A stretch of DNA of 64,000 nucleotides, taken from assembly GCA_018827375.1 (NCBI GenBank), contig JAHJYW010000020.1, positions 48,177 to 112,176 on the forward strand, read 5' to 3'. Origin of the DNA: Alphaproteobacteria bacterium (lineage in GTDB: Bacteria > Pseudomonadota > Alphaproteobacteria > Caulobacterales > Hyphomonadaceae). The notes under the pieces were generated by a model that worked only from the letters and a program-made list of their open reading frames with translations, was not told the origin of the DNA and searched no databases. Numbering within the stretch: position 1 is the stretch's first letter; each line of letters opens with the position of its first letter. Position numbers and translations under genes: made by a program. Below, one piece after another: positions 1-7,589 of the stretch.

Positions 1-633
1 GCTCGGCGCCGGATTGTAAGAGGGTGCCGCCTGCGTTGTCGGTGCGGCCGGGCGCTCGATCTGCTCGCGGATGCGCACATAGGAGACGACCTGACGCACG
101 CCGCCGACCACGCTGGCCTCTTCGGCTGCGCGTTTCAGCTCGTCGGCCGTGCGGGCCGTGCCCATCAGGTAGACCACGCCGTCATAGGTCTCGATATTGT
201 AATTGAGGCTTTTCACGGTGCTCGATCCGATCAGGCGGGCGCGCACGCGACTGGAAATCAACTCATCGGACATGTTGGCCATAAAGCCGCCCGCAGGCTC
301 GATCTTGATCTCGTTGGCGACATCCTGCGCGCGCGTCGAGGTCCAGGCTATGCCTTCCGCCTGCACACGGTCGGTCGGGTCATCGACCCGGCCGGAGAGG
401 AGGACGAGGCCGTTATTCACTTCGACATCGACCTCGCCGAAGCGGTTGAGGCTTTCGGCAAGCAGCTTTGTCTTGATTTCGGTTGAGGTGGTCGTGTCAT
501 CAACGGACTCGCCCAGCGTCTTGTCTTTTGCGGCGGCCAGGCCGACAGCGCCGGCGGCACCGACAGCGGCAACGGCGCATCCTCCAAGGGGCAGGACAAG
601 GGCAAGGGCGGCGGCGGCAAGGCGCAGGTTCAT
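1..633 (-). CDS. BON-domain lipoprotein (C-terminus outside window)
   Basis: The reading frame is open from an ATG at 633 down to base 1 and has no stop inside the window, so the protein is cut at its C-terminus (211 residues visible). It begins with a lipoprotein signal peptide ending in the lipobox LGGC with Cys19. Two BON-type repeats follow, at about residues 45-110 and 115-185, each with the family's pattern of I-K-x-K-L-L, V-x-V-x-N-G-x-V-x-L-x-G and a later I/V-x-I stretch. The visible end is Pro/Ala/Thr-rich. BON proteins of the OsmY/DolP type are envelope proteins thought to bind phospholipid membranes. It is divergent from rsfS. The family is clear; the exact role is not. Confidence 0.85.
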   Translation of the reverse strand, partial: MNLRLAAAALALVLPLGGCAVAAVGAAGAVGLAAAKDKTLGESVDDTTTSTEIKTKLLAESLNRFGEVDVEVNNGLVLLSGRVDDPTDRVQAEGIAWTSTRAQDVANEIKIEPAGGFMANMSDELISSRVRARLIGSSTVKSLNYNIETYDGVVYLMGTARTADELKRAAEEASVVGGVRQVVSYVRIREQIERPAAPTTQAAPSYNPAPS

Positions 634-802
634 TCTACACACTCCAGTAAGCTGGCGATCCGGGAAAGGCGGAGTGCACCTATGTTACAGACTTACGGCG
701 AAAATCTGGCAGCCTCCAAGTAAATTGCAGTTCATGTTGCGATTGAGCCATGTGCGCAGGCCTGAGGGTTTGGGCTGGCTGTGACCTGGCAGTCATGTTA
801 AT

Positions 803-1234
803 GTGCAGGAACAGACATTAGAAGGAATTGAGACCCTGACTTCCAGCGCCCCGCGGACACTGCCCGCAAAGAGTGCCACGATTGACGACATCCGCGTGGT
901 GGCCGAGGCTCTTGCCAAGGCCCTTGAGGATGACAAGGCTGAAGACCTCCTGTTCATTGACCTGGACGGAAAATCTTCCCTCGCCGATTTCATGATCATT
1001 GCCTCAGGCCGTTCCGGCCGGCATGTCGCCGCGCTTGCAGACCATCTTTCCCATACGGTGAAAAAGCTGACGGGCCGCCCGGCCAATGTCGAAGGCATGC
1101 CCAATGCAGACTGGGTGCTGATCGATACCGGCGACGTGATCGTTCACCTGTTCCGTCCTGAAGTGCGTGAGTTCTACAATCTCGAAAAGATCTGGGCCTC
1201 CGAAACGAGTGCCCATCGCGCCACGCAGCACTAG
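803..1234 (+). CDS. rsfS: Ribosomal silencing factor RsfS
   Basis: This is RsfS (Iojap/YbeB family), which binds ribosomal protein L14 on the 50S subunit and blocks 30S joining when nutrients are scarce. The family core spans residues 29-135, with the signatures D-x-x-V-x-x-x-A-x-A-L, DFMIIASGRSGRH, a G-x-P-x-N-V-E-G segment and DVIVHLF-R-P-E-R-x-F-Y-N-L-E. The start is uncertain. The frame opens at a GTG with no clear ribosome-binding site, and about 28 poorly conserved residues come before the core. A short AUG-initiated ORF overlaps this start at 795. The gene sits 6 bp before rlmH, its usual partner. Confidence 0.93.
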   Translation: MQEQTLEGIETLTSSAPRTLPAKSATIDDIRVVAEALAKALEDDKAEDLLFIDLDGKSSLADFMIIASGRSGRHVAALADHLSHTVKKLTGRPANVEGMPNADWVLIDTGDVIVHLFRPEVREFYNLEKIWASETSAHRATQH

Positions 1235-1240
1235 GCGCCA

Positions 1241-1705
1241 ATGCGCCTGACGCTCCTGTCAGTCGGCCGCCTGAAATCGGGCGCCGAACGCGACCTTTTT
1301 GATGAATATGTCAAACGGGCGCTGCCTGTTGCGCGCAGTCTCGGCTTTCGCGGCTTAGAGGAAGTTGAAGTGGCGAGCGGTGGTGGGCTGGATGCCGAGG
1401 CCGAGCGTATCCTTGCGAAGATCCCCGCTGGCGCCAGTGTGATCCGTCTGGATGAGTTTGGCCGCAACCTGACATCACAGGATTTTGCCACCCAGCTGGG
1501 CCGGCTGCGCGATCAGGGCGTGCCGGACCTGGTATTCCTGATTGGCGGGGCAGAAGGCTATGGCGACGCCGTGCGGCGGGCTGTGCCGGATATCATGGCT
1601 TTCGGGGCGCAGACCTGGCCGCACCGGCTGGTCAAGGCGATGCTGGCCGAGCAGGTCTACCGCGCCATGTCGATCATGGCGGGAATGCCCTATCACAAGG
1701 CCTGA
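1241..1705 (+). CDS. rlmH: 23S rRNA pseudouridine-1915 N3-methyltransferase RlmH
   Basis: RlmH is a SPOUT-class methyltransferase that N3-methylates pseudouridine 1915 in helix 69 of 23S rRNA, using SAM. The 154-residue length is normal. The SAM-binding trefoil knot signature is visible as FLIGGAEGY (about residues 100-108), followed by PHRLVKAMLAEQVYRA and the C-terminal MPYHK that reaches into the active site of the dimer. The gene follows rsfS in the order common to many bacteria and is probably cotranscribed with it. Confidence 0.95.
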   Translation: MRLTLLSVGRLKSGAERDLFDEYVKRALPVARSLGFRGLEEVEVASGGGLDAEAERILAKIPAGASVIRLDEFGRNLTSQDFATQLGRLRDQGVPDLVFLIGGAEGYGDAVRRAVPDIMAFGAQTWPHRLVKAMLAEQVYRAMSIMAGMPYHKA

Positions 1706-1728
1706 CACTGCATTTCAGGGGAAAAGTA

Positions 1729-1779
1729 AAAGAGACCTCGAAGCTGAAAGGTGGGGGGACGCAGCTTCAAGGTCTCTTT
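1729..1779 (-). terminator. Long hairpin, probable terminator of the minus-strand small gene
   Basis: Two 18-base arms (1729-1746 and 1762-1779) are complementary except at one position, around a 15-base loop. Read on the minus strand, the odd pair is a G-U wobble and the stem is followed by TTTTACTTTT, which looks like an intrinsic terminator for a transcript coming from the small ORF at 2000-1887. On the plus strand the stem is followed only by a short T stretch, so ending rlmH transcripts is a secondary possibility. The minus-strand loop is C-rich (CCCCCCACC). Confidence 0.65.
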
Positions 1780-1886
1780 ATAGATGGCCAGCGCTTGGGA
1801 GGGTTCAGTCGGGAGGGACTTACCGGCCATCTGATAGTTTCTACGTGGAACGGGTCATCTTAGTTCCAAAATAATCTGATAAAAAA

Positions 1887-2000
1887 TCAGCCTGCATAGA
1901 GTGAAGGATTGGGGGTCAGCGCCATCATCAGAAGCGCGGCGGCGAGAATCCCAAGAGTCGCTACAGAAACGACCTTGGCCATTAAGTTTGACTGGCCCAT
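1887..2000 (-). CDS. Candidate 37-residue single-span membrane peptide
   Basis: A 37-codon frame starts at ATG 2000, with AAGGG about 9 bases upstream. It encodes a short polar N-terminus (MGQSNLMAK), one hydrophobic helix of about 20 residues (VVSVATLGILAAALLMMALT) and the tail PNPSLYAG. About 110 bases downstream of its stop, on the same strand, lies the hairpin terminator at 1779-1729. Start, ribosome site, membrane-span composition and terminator together argue for a real gene. I recognise no family, and conservation cannot be judged from one sequence. Confidence 0.5.
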   Translation of the reverse strand: MGQSNLMAKVVSVATLGILAAALLMMALTPNPSLYAG

Positions 2001-2194
2001 TTGTATTACCCTTGTGGTTTGCATCATTCCCAAATGGGGACGTGTCTGCTTGATGAACACATTCTAAACGGAATAGGTTCCATGCGGGGCGCGCATGGGG
2101 CATTTTCATGGCAGGCCCGTGAGCGCGATTGATCCGGCGTGCGTGTCGCCGTAGACCTTTTCCGGGACATTTCTGAGAGAAAATGGGACGCTGA

Positions 2195-3496
2195 ATGGTC
2201 ACGGCCGCAAAGGACTTCCTGAAAGTGTACTGGCCGTTTGTGCTGGTGGCGGTGCTGGGTGTGCTTCTCACCCTCATGCTGATGGACCCGGCCCCGCCGA
2301 AACATATCCGTTTTGCCGCCGGCTCGCAGGGCGGTGCCTATTATGCCTTTGCCGAGCGTTACCAGCGCCTGCTGGCAGAGCAGGGGATCGAGGTCGAGCT
2401 GATCCAGACCGCCGGATCGGTCGAGAACCTGCGCCTGCTTGATGAGGGCCAGGTGGATGTCGCCCTCGTGCAGGGCGGTCTCGCCACACCCGGCGATGCG
2501 GCCACTTTGCGATCGCTTGGCGGCCTGTTCCATGAGCCTTTCTGGGTGTTCGTGCGCGATGAAGAGGGTGTGACGGAATTTGGTGATCTCCGGTCAAAGC
2601 GTTTCGCCATCGGGCCGCTCGGCTCCGGCAGCCGTATTCTCGGTGTTGAGCTTCAGGCCGAATTCGACGGCACTTGGCCGGAGACGGCGCGTAATACCTT
2701 GTCGGGCACACCTGCTGCGGATGCCCTGATGGCCGGACAGATTGATGCGGCGGGTTTTTCCGCCTCGCCGGATGCGCCCTATGTGCAGACCCTGCTGCGG
2801 GCGCCCGGCATATCGCTATTGCCATTTGAGCGGGCAGAGGCCCTGTCGCGGCGCCAGCCGGCCCTTGCGGCGGTGACGCTTTTGCGCGGTGTTGCGGATA
2901 TTGGCGCAGACCTGCCGCCGCGCGACGTGCCGCTTGTGGCGCCCGTGGCGCAGCTGGTCGTCACGAAAGCGCTTCACCCGGCGATCGAGGCGCTGCTGAT
3001 CGATTCTGCGAATGCGATCCATCAGGATGGCAGCCTGCTTGCGGCCGACGGCGCCTTTCCAGATCCGAACTGGACAGACCTGCCGATCAGCCGTCAGGCG
3101 GAGCGCTATTATGAGAACGGGCCGTCTTTCCTGCGCCGGTATTTCTCGTTCGATGTGGCGAACTTTCTCGACCGGGCGTGGATACTGGCGATCCCGCTGC
3201 TGACGCTTCTCTTTCCGCTGGTGAGGGTTGCGCCGCCGATCTATCGCTGGCGCGTGCGGCGCAAGATCTACATCTGGTACAAGGACTTGCGCGATCTTGA
3301 AGCGCGCGGACGGTCGATGCCCAGCAAGGAAGAACGTGTCGCGATTACCGACGAGCTGGAAGACCTGCAGGTCGAGATCGGCGAGATGGACGTGCCGCTT
3401 TCCTATACCGACGATCTTTATCGCCTGCGCAATCATGTCGAGTTCGTGAAGCATCTCGTGATGAACACACGGCCGACACCGGGCTTGGGTATTTAG
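2195..3496 (+). CDS. TAXI-type solute-binding protein, membrane-anchored
   Basis: This 433-residue protein belongs to the TAXI (NMT1-like) family of TRAP-type solute receptors. An N-terminal hydrophobic segment (about 9-28) is an uncleaved anchor or signal. Residues 36-290 form the binding domain, with GSQGGAYYAFAERY, the IELIQTAGSVENL-like segment and VDVALVQGG. A second membrane span lies near 322-345, followed by a basic then coiled cytoplasmic tail (RRKIYIWYKDLRDLE). No TRAP permease gene is adjacent, so it may act as an orphan receptor or serve a distant permease. Its stop overlaps that of the convergent LytTR gene by 3 bp. Confidence 0.8.
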   Translation: MVTAAKDFLKVYWPFVLVAVLGVLLTLMLMDPAPPKHIRFAAGSQGGAYYAFAERYQRLLAEQGIEVELIQTAGSVENLRLLDEGQVDVALVQGGLATPGDAATLRSLGGLFHEPFWVFVRDEEGVTEFGDLRSKRFAIGPLGSGSRILGVELQAEFDGTWPETARNTLSGTPAADALMAGQIDAAGFSASPDAPYVQTLLRAPGISLLPFERAEALSRRQPALAAVTLLRGVADIGADLPPRDVPLVAPVAQLVVTKALHPAIEALLIDSANAIHQDGSLLAADGAFPDPNWTDLPISRQAERYYENGPSFLRRYFSFDVANFLDRAWILAIPLLTLLFPLVRVAPPIYRWRVRRKIYIWYKDLRDLEARGRSMPSKEERVAITDELEDLQVEIGEMDVPLSYTDDLYRLRNHVEFVKHLVMNTRPTPGLGI

Positions 3497-4233
3497 GCGA
3501 GGTTTGCGTCTTTTACGGCTGACAGGAACGTGCGCGATACGGGCGCTTCCTTGCCGGATTTCAGCACAAGAAACAGCTTGCCGCCCTCGCGCCGCGTATC
3601 GGCCACGCCGTCCAGCGCCACCCACCATGAGCGATGCGCCTGAAGGCCGCCCGCGCCCGCCAGTTCCCGCATCGCATCGGCGAGCCGCATCAGGATCAGT
3701 TCCTCGCCCTTGCTTGTATGTATCCGCAGGTAGTGGTCCTCGGAGGAAATCGCCCAGAGCGCCGCGGCGCGATACTTCACCGGCAGGCGCTCAAGGAACG
3801 TTGCCCTAGCGTCGGATGCCTCGGCCGCGCCGAGCGGCGGGGCGCGCCTCGCCTGGGCGACGACAACGCCGCCTGTCACCATGACGAGGCAGACGGCGTA
3901 GACATAGAGATACTGGATAGCCAACCCGGTCGGGCTGAAGTGCCCACCCAGTGCCAGAAAAAAGATGACCAGAGAGACCGTTACAGGCAGCGCAATGAGG
4001 GCTGCTGCAGCTGCGATGCGGCGGGGCGCCGGCTGGTCGGCAAGGTGGCGCTCGAAAACAGCCGGGATGGCCCAGATGGCGGCCGCGCCGCCGACCGCCA
4101 TCGTGATCAGCCACATCAACAGCCGGAGCGCGAATGAGCCGCCGGTATCGTAGACGCCGAACCATGTGAACGCGAAAGCAAGGCCAATGAATATGGCGGC
4201 TGTTCGCAGGAATGGTGTCAAACGGCCCGGCAT
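3493..4233 (-). CDS. Membrane-bound LytTR-family transcription regulator
   Basis: The 246-residue protein has four hydrophobic segments (about 8-28, 36-58, 75-98 and 105-125) followed by a LytTR DNA-binding domain at about 143-242, with the signatures ISSEDHYLRIHTSKGEELI, LQAHRSWWVAL and a final VSRTF. The start at ATG 4233 was chosen because GCAGGAGGGA lies 9 bases upstream; a longer frame from 4290 has no such site. Membrane-tied LytTR proteins usually control a neighbouring membrane gene. The divergent DUF2306 gene and the direct repeats between them (4250-4292) fit that idea. Confidence 0.85.
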   Translation of the reverse strand: MPGRLTPFLRTAAIFIGLAFAFTWFGVYDTGGSFALRLLMWLITMAVGGAAAIWAIPAVFERHLADQPAPRRIAAAAALIALPVTVSLVIFFLALGGHFSPTGLAIQYLYVYAVCLVMVTGGVVVAQARRAPPLGAAEASDARATFLERLPVKYRAAALWAISSEDHYLRIHTSKGEELILMRLADAMRELAGAGGLQAHRSWWVALDGVADTRREGGKLFLVLKSGKEAPVSRTFLSAVKDANLA

Positions 4234-4249
4234 TGACTGAATATCCCTC

Positions 4250-4292
4250 CTGCATTTCGCGCTTCGCGAACTGTTCTGGCTGCATTTCACGC
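4250..4292. promoter_or_regulatory. Direct repeat, candidate LytTR operator
   Basis: CTGCATTTCGCGC (4250-4262) is repeated as CTGCATTTCACGC (4280-4292), with one mismatch in 13 and a 30-bp period, which is about three helical turns. The palindrome TTCGCG-CTT-CGCGAA (4256-4270) overlaps the first copy. LytTR domains bind paired direct repeats, and this pair lies just upstream of the regulator start at 4233 and between two divergent genes. The period is longer than the 21-22 bp commonly described for LytTR sites, so the assignment is an inference. Confidence 0.4.
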
Positions 4293-4380
4293 AGGATTCC
4301 AGTCACTCCATGCAAACCCGGTGGCGGCGCGGTGGGAGAGGGGAGAGGTGTAGGCAACAACCCGCACTGAGGAGTTTCCG

Positions 4381-4935
4381 ATGACACAGACCGCCCAACG
4401 CCGAACCGTTCAGACTTCCTTTCGCAACCAGATCCGGCGCAACAAGAACTGGATCGTGATGATCGCCGCCTTGATGGCCTATGCCCTCATCAGCCGCGCG
4501 ATGCTGGAGGCCTCCGGTAATCCGCAGATCCGTTTTCGTCTGGATGTCACCCCCCTGATGCAGTCGGCATGGGTCCTGAAGGCGCATGTAAGCGGCGCGC
4601 TGGCCTCGTTCGCCATCGGAGCATTCCTGCTGGCCTACAAGAAGGGCAGGCGCCTGCACCGCGTTCTCGGCTACACGTGGGTCGCGACAATGGCCGTAAC
4701 AGCCGTCAGCTCCTTCTTCCTGACCGGGCTGAACGGTGACCATTTCAGCCTCATCCATGCGATTTCGGCCTGGACTGTCATCGTCCTGCCAATGGGCGTG
4801 GCAGCGGCGCGGCGTCATGACATCAAGGCGCATCGTAGGCACATGACCAACATGTTCCTCGGTGGCATGGTTGTGGCCGGTCTCTTCACCTTCCTGCCCG
4901 GGCGGATGATGTGGTCAATTTTCTTCGGTGTTTGA
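4381..4935 (+). CDS. DUF2306 family membrane protein
   Basis: This 184-residue protein has four or five membrane helices, at about 23-42, 62-85, 98-120, 126-142 and 158-180. Family signatures are visible: the helix AHVSGALASFAIGAFLL, the HR-x-L-G-Y motif (RRLHRVLGYTWV), and H-x-x-D-x-x-x-HR-x-x-M (ARRHDIKAHRRHM), whose histidines suggest heme or metal binding. No function is established for the family. It is divergent from the LytTR regulator and is its likely target. GAGGAG lies just upstream of the start. Confidence 0.8.
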   Translation: MTQTAQRRTVQTSFRNQIRRNKNWIVMIAALMAYALISRAMLEASGNPQIRFRLDVTPLMQSAWVLKAHVSGALASFAIGAFLLAYKKGRRLHRVLGYTWVATMAVTAVSSFFLTGLNGDHFSLIHAISAWTVIVLPMGVAAARRHDIKAHRRHMTNMFLGGMVVAGLFTFLPGRMMWSIFFGV

Positions 4936-5010
4936 CCTATTCTTGCCTTACTGCAGCAGCAGAAGCCCGCTACACATGTGAGCAAGACGTCAGAAAGGCG
5001 GGAGGCAGAC

Positions 5011-6180
5011 ATGAAGCGCGCAATTGTCCTAGCTGGCTTGATCGGCCTTGCGGCGTGTCAGGCGCCGGGTCCGATTTCGATCCCCGGCATCACCCGCCCA
5101 CCTGCCAGCGCCGAGGAGGCCCTGGAGGCCTATTACCGGACGCTGCCTGATGATTTCTTCCCGCGTGCGCCGAAAGGCCTGCCGCTTCCGCCCGCTGACC
5201 AGCCCATCACGCGCGTGCTTGTTGCGTCCTGCATGAACGAGGAGACGAGCGCCGCGCCAGCGCTTGAGGAGATCGCGAAGGAGAAGGCCGATCTCTTCCT
5301 GATGATGGGCGATAATGTCTATGGCGACATGGACGGCAAGCAGTCGCTCAGCAATCAGGCAGACCTCGACGAATTGCGCGAGAGTTTCCACGATCTTGCC
5401 GCCCGGCCGGATTTCAAGGCCGTGCGCGCCGCCCATCCGATGATGGTGGCCTGGGACGATCATGATTTCGGCGCCAATGATGGCGGCAAGGATTTTCCCT
5501 TCCGGCGCCTGTCAGAGCGTATCCACGAGCGTTTCTGGGGCCTTGAAAAGCAGGATGTCGGCGCGTGGCCGGGCACCTATTATGCCCGCACGTTCGGTCC
5601 GGAAGGCAAGCGCACCCAGGTTATCATGCTGGACACGCGCTTCTTCCGCACACCGCTGAGCCGGACCGATGAATATGGCGCGAAAGGCAAGGAGCGCTAT
5701 GTGCCATCGGCAGACCTGCATCAGGACATGCTCGGCACCGACCAATGGACGTGGCTGGAGAATCAGTTGCAGCAGCCGGCAGACCTCCGCCTGATTGTGT
5801 CGTCGGTGCAGGTCCTGGCGACCGACGGGCATGGCTATGAGGCCTGGTCACGCCTGCCGCTCGAACAGTCGCGCCTTTATGGTCTGATCGGCGAGACGGG
5901 CGCGAACGGCGTTGTGTTCCTGTCCGGCGACCGACATGCAGCTTTCCTCTATCGCAAGGATGGCGTTCTGGATTATCCGGCCTATGAGCTGACAGCTTCA
6001 TCCCTCAATGCCTCATTTTCCGGTACGACCTCAGAAATAGACGCGGCCCAGATCGGCGCTGGCTATTCGCAGGAAAATTTCGGGGCCATTGATATTGATT
6101 GGGAGGCTGGCACGGCTGCCTTGTCGATCAAGGCCAATGATGGCGCGACCGTTGGGGAGACCACGGTCAAATTCAAATAA
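5011..6180 (+). CDS. PhoD-like metallophosphatase lipoprotein
   Basis: This 389-residue protein of the PhoD-like alkaline phosphatase / phosphodiesterase family starts at ATG 5011, with GGGAGG 8 bases upstream. The signal peptide ends in the lipobox LAAC (Cys16), so it should be membrane-anchored outside the cytoplasm. Metal-binding motifs are visible: SCMNEE near residue 72, MMGDNVYGD near 100, AWDDHDFG near 149, LDTRFFRT near 207, and GDRHAAF near 305. Phosphate release from phosphodiesters or phospholipids is the likely role. There is no PhoB-box-like repeat that I could recognise upstream. Confidence 0.88.
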   Translation: MKRAIVLAGLIGLAACQAPGPISIPGITRPPASAEEALEAYYRTLPDDFFPRAPKGLPLPPADQPITRVLVASCMNEETSAAPALEEIAKEKADLFLMMGDNVYGDMDGKQSLSNQADLDELRESFHDLAARPDFKAVRAAHPMMVAWDDHDFGANDGGKDFPFRRLSERIHERFWGLEKQDVGAWPGTYYARTFGPEGKRTQVIMLDTRFFRTPLSRTDEYGAKGKERYVPSADLHQDMLGTDQWTWLENQLQQPADLRLIVSSVQVLATDGHGYEAWSRLPLEQSRLYGLIGETGANGVVFLSGDRHAAFLYRKDGVLDYPAYELTASSLNASFSGTTSEIDAAQIGAGYSQENFGAIDIDWEAGTAALSIKANDGATVGETTVKFK

Positions 6181-6220
6181 CGCAAGGCGCGGGCCGGGCC
6201 CGCCCGTCACCAGGTAGTTG

Positions 6221-7465
6221 ATGTCCGACACACGTAACGTATTCGTCCTGATCCTTTCCGTCATGATCGTGCAGATCGCTGGAGGATTGCTGAGCATGCT
6301 CACGCCGCTCGGCCTTGAGGCGATGGGTACGGGTCCGCAGGCCATTGGCGTGATCGCCGGCTTCAACGCCGCCGGTTACATGATCGGTGCATGGTCTGCG
6401 CCGCGCATGCTGGGCGCGGTCGGGAATATCCGCCTGTTTGCTGCTGCCTCGGCGATGAATGCCGTTGCCGTGCTGTCGCTGTCGCTCTGGCATGACGCGG
6501 GCTTCTGGGCGATTGCGCGTCTCGTGCAGGGCGTCGCCTTTGCCTACATGTTCACCAGTATCGAGAGCTGGATGGGCGAAGCCGTGCCCGACAAGTCGCG
6601 CGGCAATGTCATGGGCATCTATCATACAGGCGCCAAGCTTTCGCTGATGCTGGGGCCGTTCTTCGTGGCGGGCATGTCACCGCTCGATAGCCGGGCCTAT
6701 GTCTGGGCCGCGCTGTTCCTGACCCTTGCCCTGGTGCCGGTCTGCCTGACCCGGCAGAAGGAGCCGTCACCGCCTGATAGCAAGTCCATGCCCGTGTCAG
6801 AACTGTTCAGCATCGCCCCGGCGGCGGTCATGGGCGTGTTTCTGGCCGGCGTCATCAATACAGGCACGCTGGCGCTGCTGCCGATTTATTTTGAAGGCTT
6901 CAGTCTTGCGGGCGGTGGCACGGCGGCTGTGGCCATCGCGGGCGCCGCGGCCTGGCTCGGGGGGCTCGTGCTGCAATGGCCGGCCGGGGTGCTGTCCGAC
7001 CGGATCGAACGGCGCCTGGTGATTGCGGGCATGTGCACGATGTCCGGCATTGCGTCGCTGCTGATTGCCGTTTTCGGGGTTGCGCTTGGCGAGATTGGTG
7101 TGATTGCCGTTCTGACCGTCTGGGGGGCAGGGGCCCTGTCATTCTATGGCCTCTGCGTGGCGCATGCGATTGACCGCACGCCCCGTGGCCGGGTGCCGCA
7201 GGTAATGTCCGGGCTCCTGTTTGTCTGGGCGGCGGGGTCGATCGTCGGGCCGTTGATGTCGGGCACCGCAATGCGACTGGCCGACAGGGTCGGCCTGTTC
7301 GGGCTTGCGGGCGTACTGTTGCTGGTGCTGGCAGGCCTGATGGTGCTGCGGGTGCGCCAGCGCGCTGCGCCGACCGAGGCCCAGCAGGAAGAATGGAGCC
7401 CGGTCACGCCGACCTCGCTTGCGGCGGTGGAGCTTGACCCGCGAAATCCGGAAGTCGACTCCTGA
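6221..7465 (+). CDS. MFS transporter
   Basis: This 414-residue protein has 12 predicted hydrophobic helices, with a charged central loop near residues 185-200 (RQKEPSPPDSKS) that separates the two six-helix halves. The segment SWMGEAVPDKSRGNVMGIYHTG after helix 4/5 resembles the YcaD/YfkF subfamily of MFS permeases, whose substrates are mostly unknown. The start ATG at 6221 is preferred over an adjacent upstream TTG. It stands alone between phoD-like and sucC. The substrate cannot be read from the sequence. Confidence 0.85.
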   Translation: MSDTRNVFVLILSVMIVQIAGGLLSMLTPLGLEAMGTGPQAIGVIAGFNAAGYMIGAWSAPRMLGAVGNIRLFAAASAMNAVAVLSLSLWHDAGFWAIARLVQGVAFAYMFTSIESWMGEAVPDKSRGNVMGIYHTGAKLSLMLGPFFVAGMSPLDSRAYVWAALFLTLALVPVCLTRQKEPSPPDSKSMPVSELFSIAPAAVMGVFLAGVINTGTLALLPIYFEGFSLAGGGTAAVAIAGAAAWLGGLVLQWPAGVLSDRIERRLVIAGMCTMSGIASLLIAVFGVALGEIGVIAVLTVWGAGALSFYGLCVAHAIDRTPRGRVPQVMSGLLFVWAAGSIVGPLMSGTAMRLADRVGLFGLAGVLLLVLAGLMVLRVRQRAAPTEAQQEEWSPVTPTSLAAVELDPRNPEVDS

Positions 7466-7495
7466 GGCTGCATCCAGATACACGTACCCAGCCAG

Positions 7496-7523
7496 TTGTC
7501 GGCACGAATAAGCCTGTTATACA
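7496..7523 (+). promoter_or_regulatory. Candidate sigma70-type promoter of sucC
   Basis: TTGTCG and TATACA are separated by 16 bases in the gap before sucC. This would give a 5' leader of about 60 bases. No other convincing pair is seen in the 124-bp gap. The match to consensus is only moderate. Confidence 0.35.
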
Positions 7524-7589
7524 GCCCCCACCAATAGCGGGGCGGCACGCGGCCTTCTCGCACGCGACGCAACCATCAGGGCATTCCAT

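Larger units (their letters stand above)
1706..2194. other. 489-bp intergenic region: hairpin plus one candidate small ORF
   Basis: This is the only gap longer than 300 bases. It holds a long hairpin (1729-1779) and a candidate 37-codon minus-strand gene (1887-2000) with its own ribosome-binding site. Two longer minus-strand frames that run into the next gene look like chance frames with no domain. I see no tRNA or clear riboswitch fold. The part from 2030 to 2190 probably carries the promoter of the downstream TAXI gene, but I could not pick one box with confidence. Confidence 0.6.

Noticed and set aside
1855..2533. Minus-strand frames running from the intergenic gap into the TAXI gene
   Set aside because: They overlap a well-supported gene and have no recognisable domain; the short 1887-2000 frame explains the gap better.
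6189..6203. GCGGGC-cgg-GCCCGC hairpin after the PhoD-like gene
   Set aside because: Short stem with no T run and only 18 bases before the next start; a chance GC-rich palindrome is as likely as a terminator.
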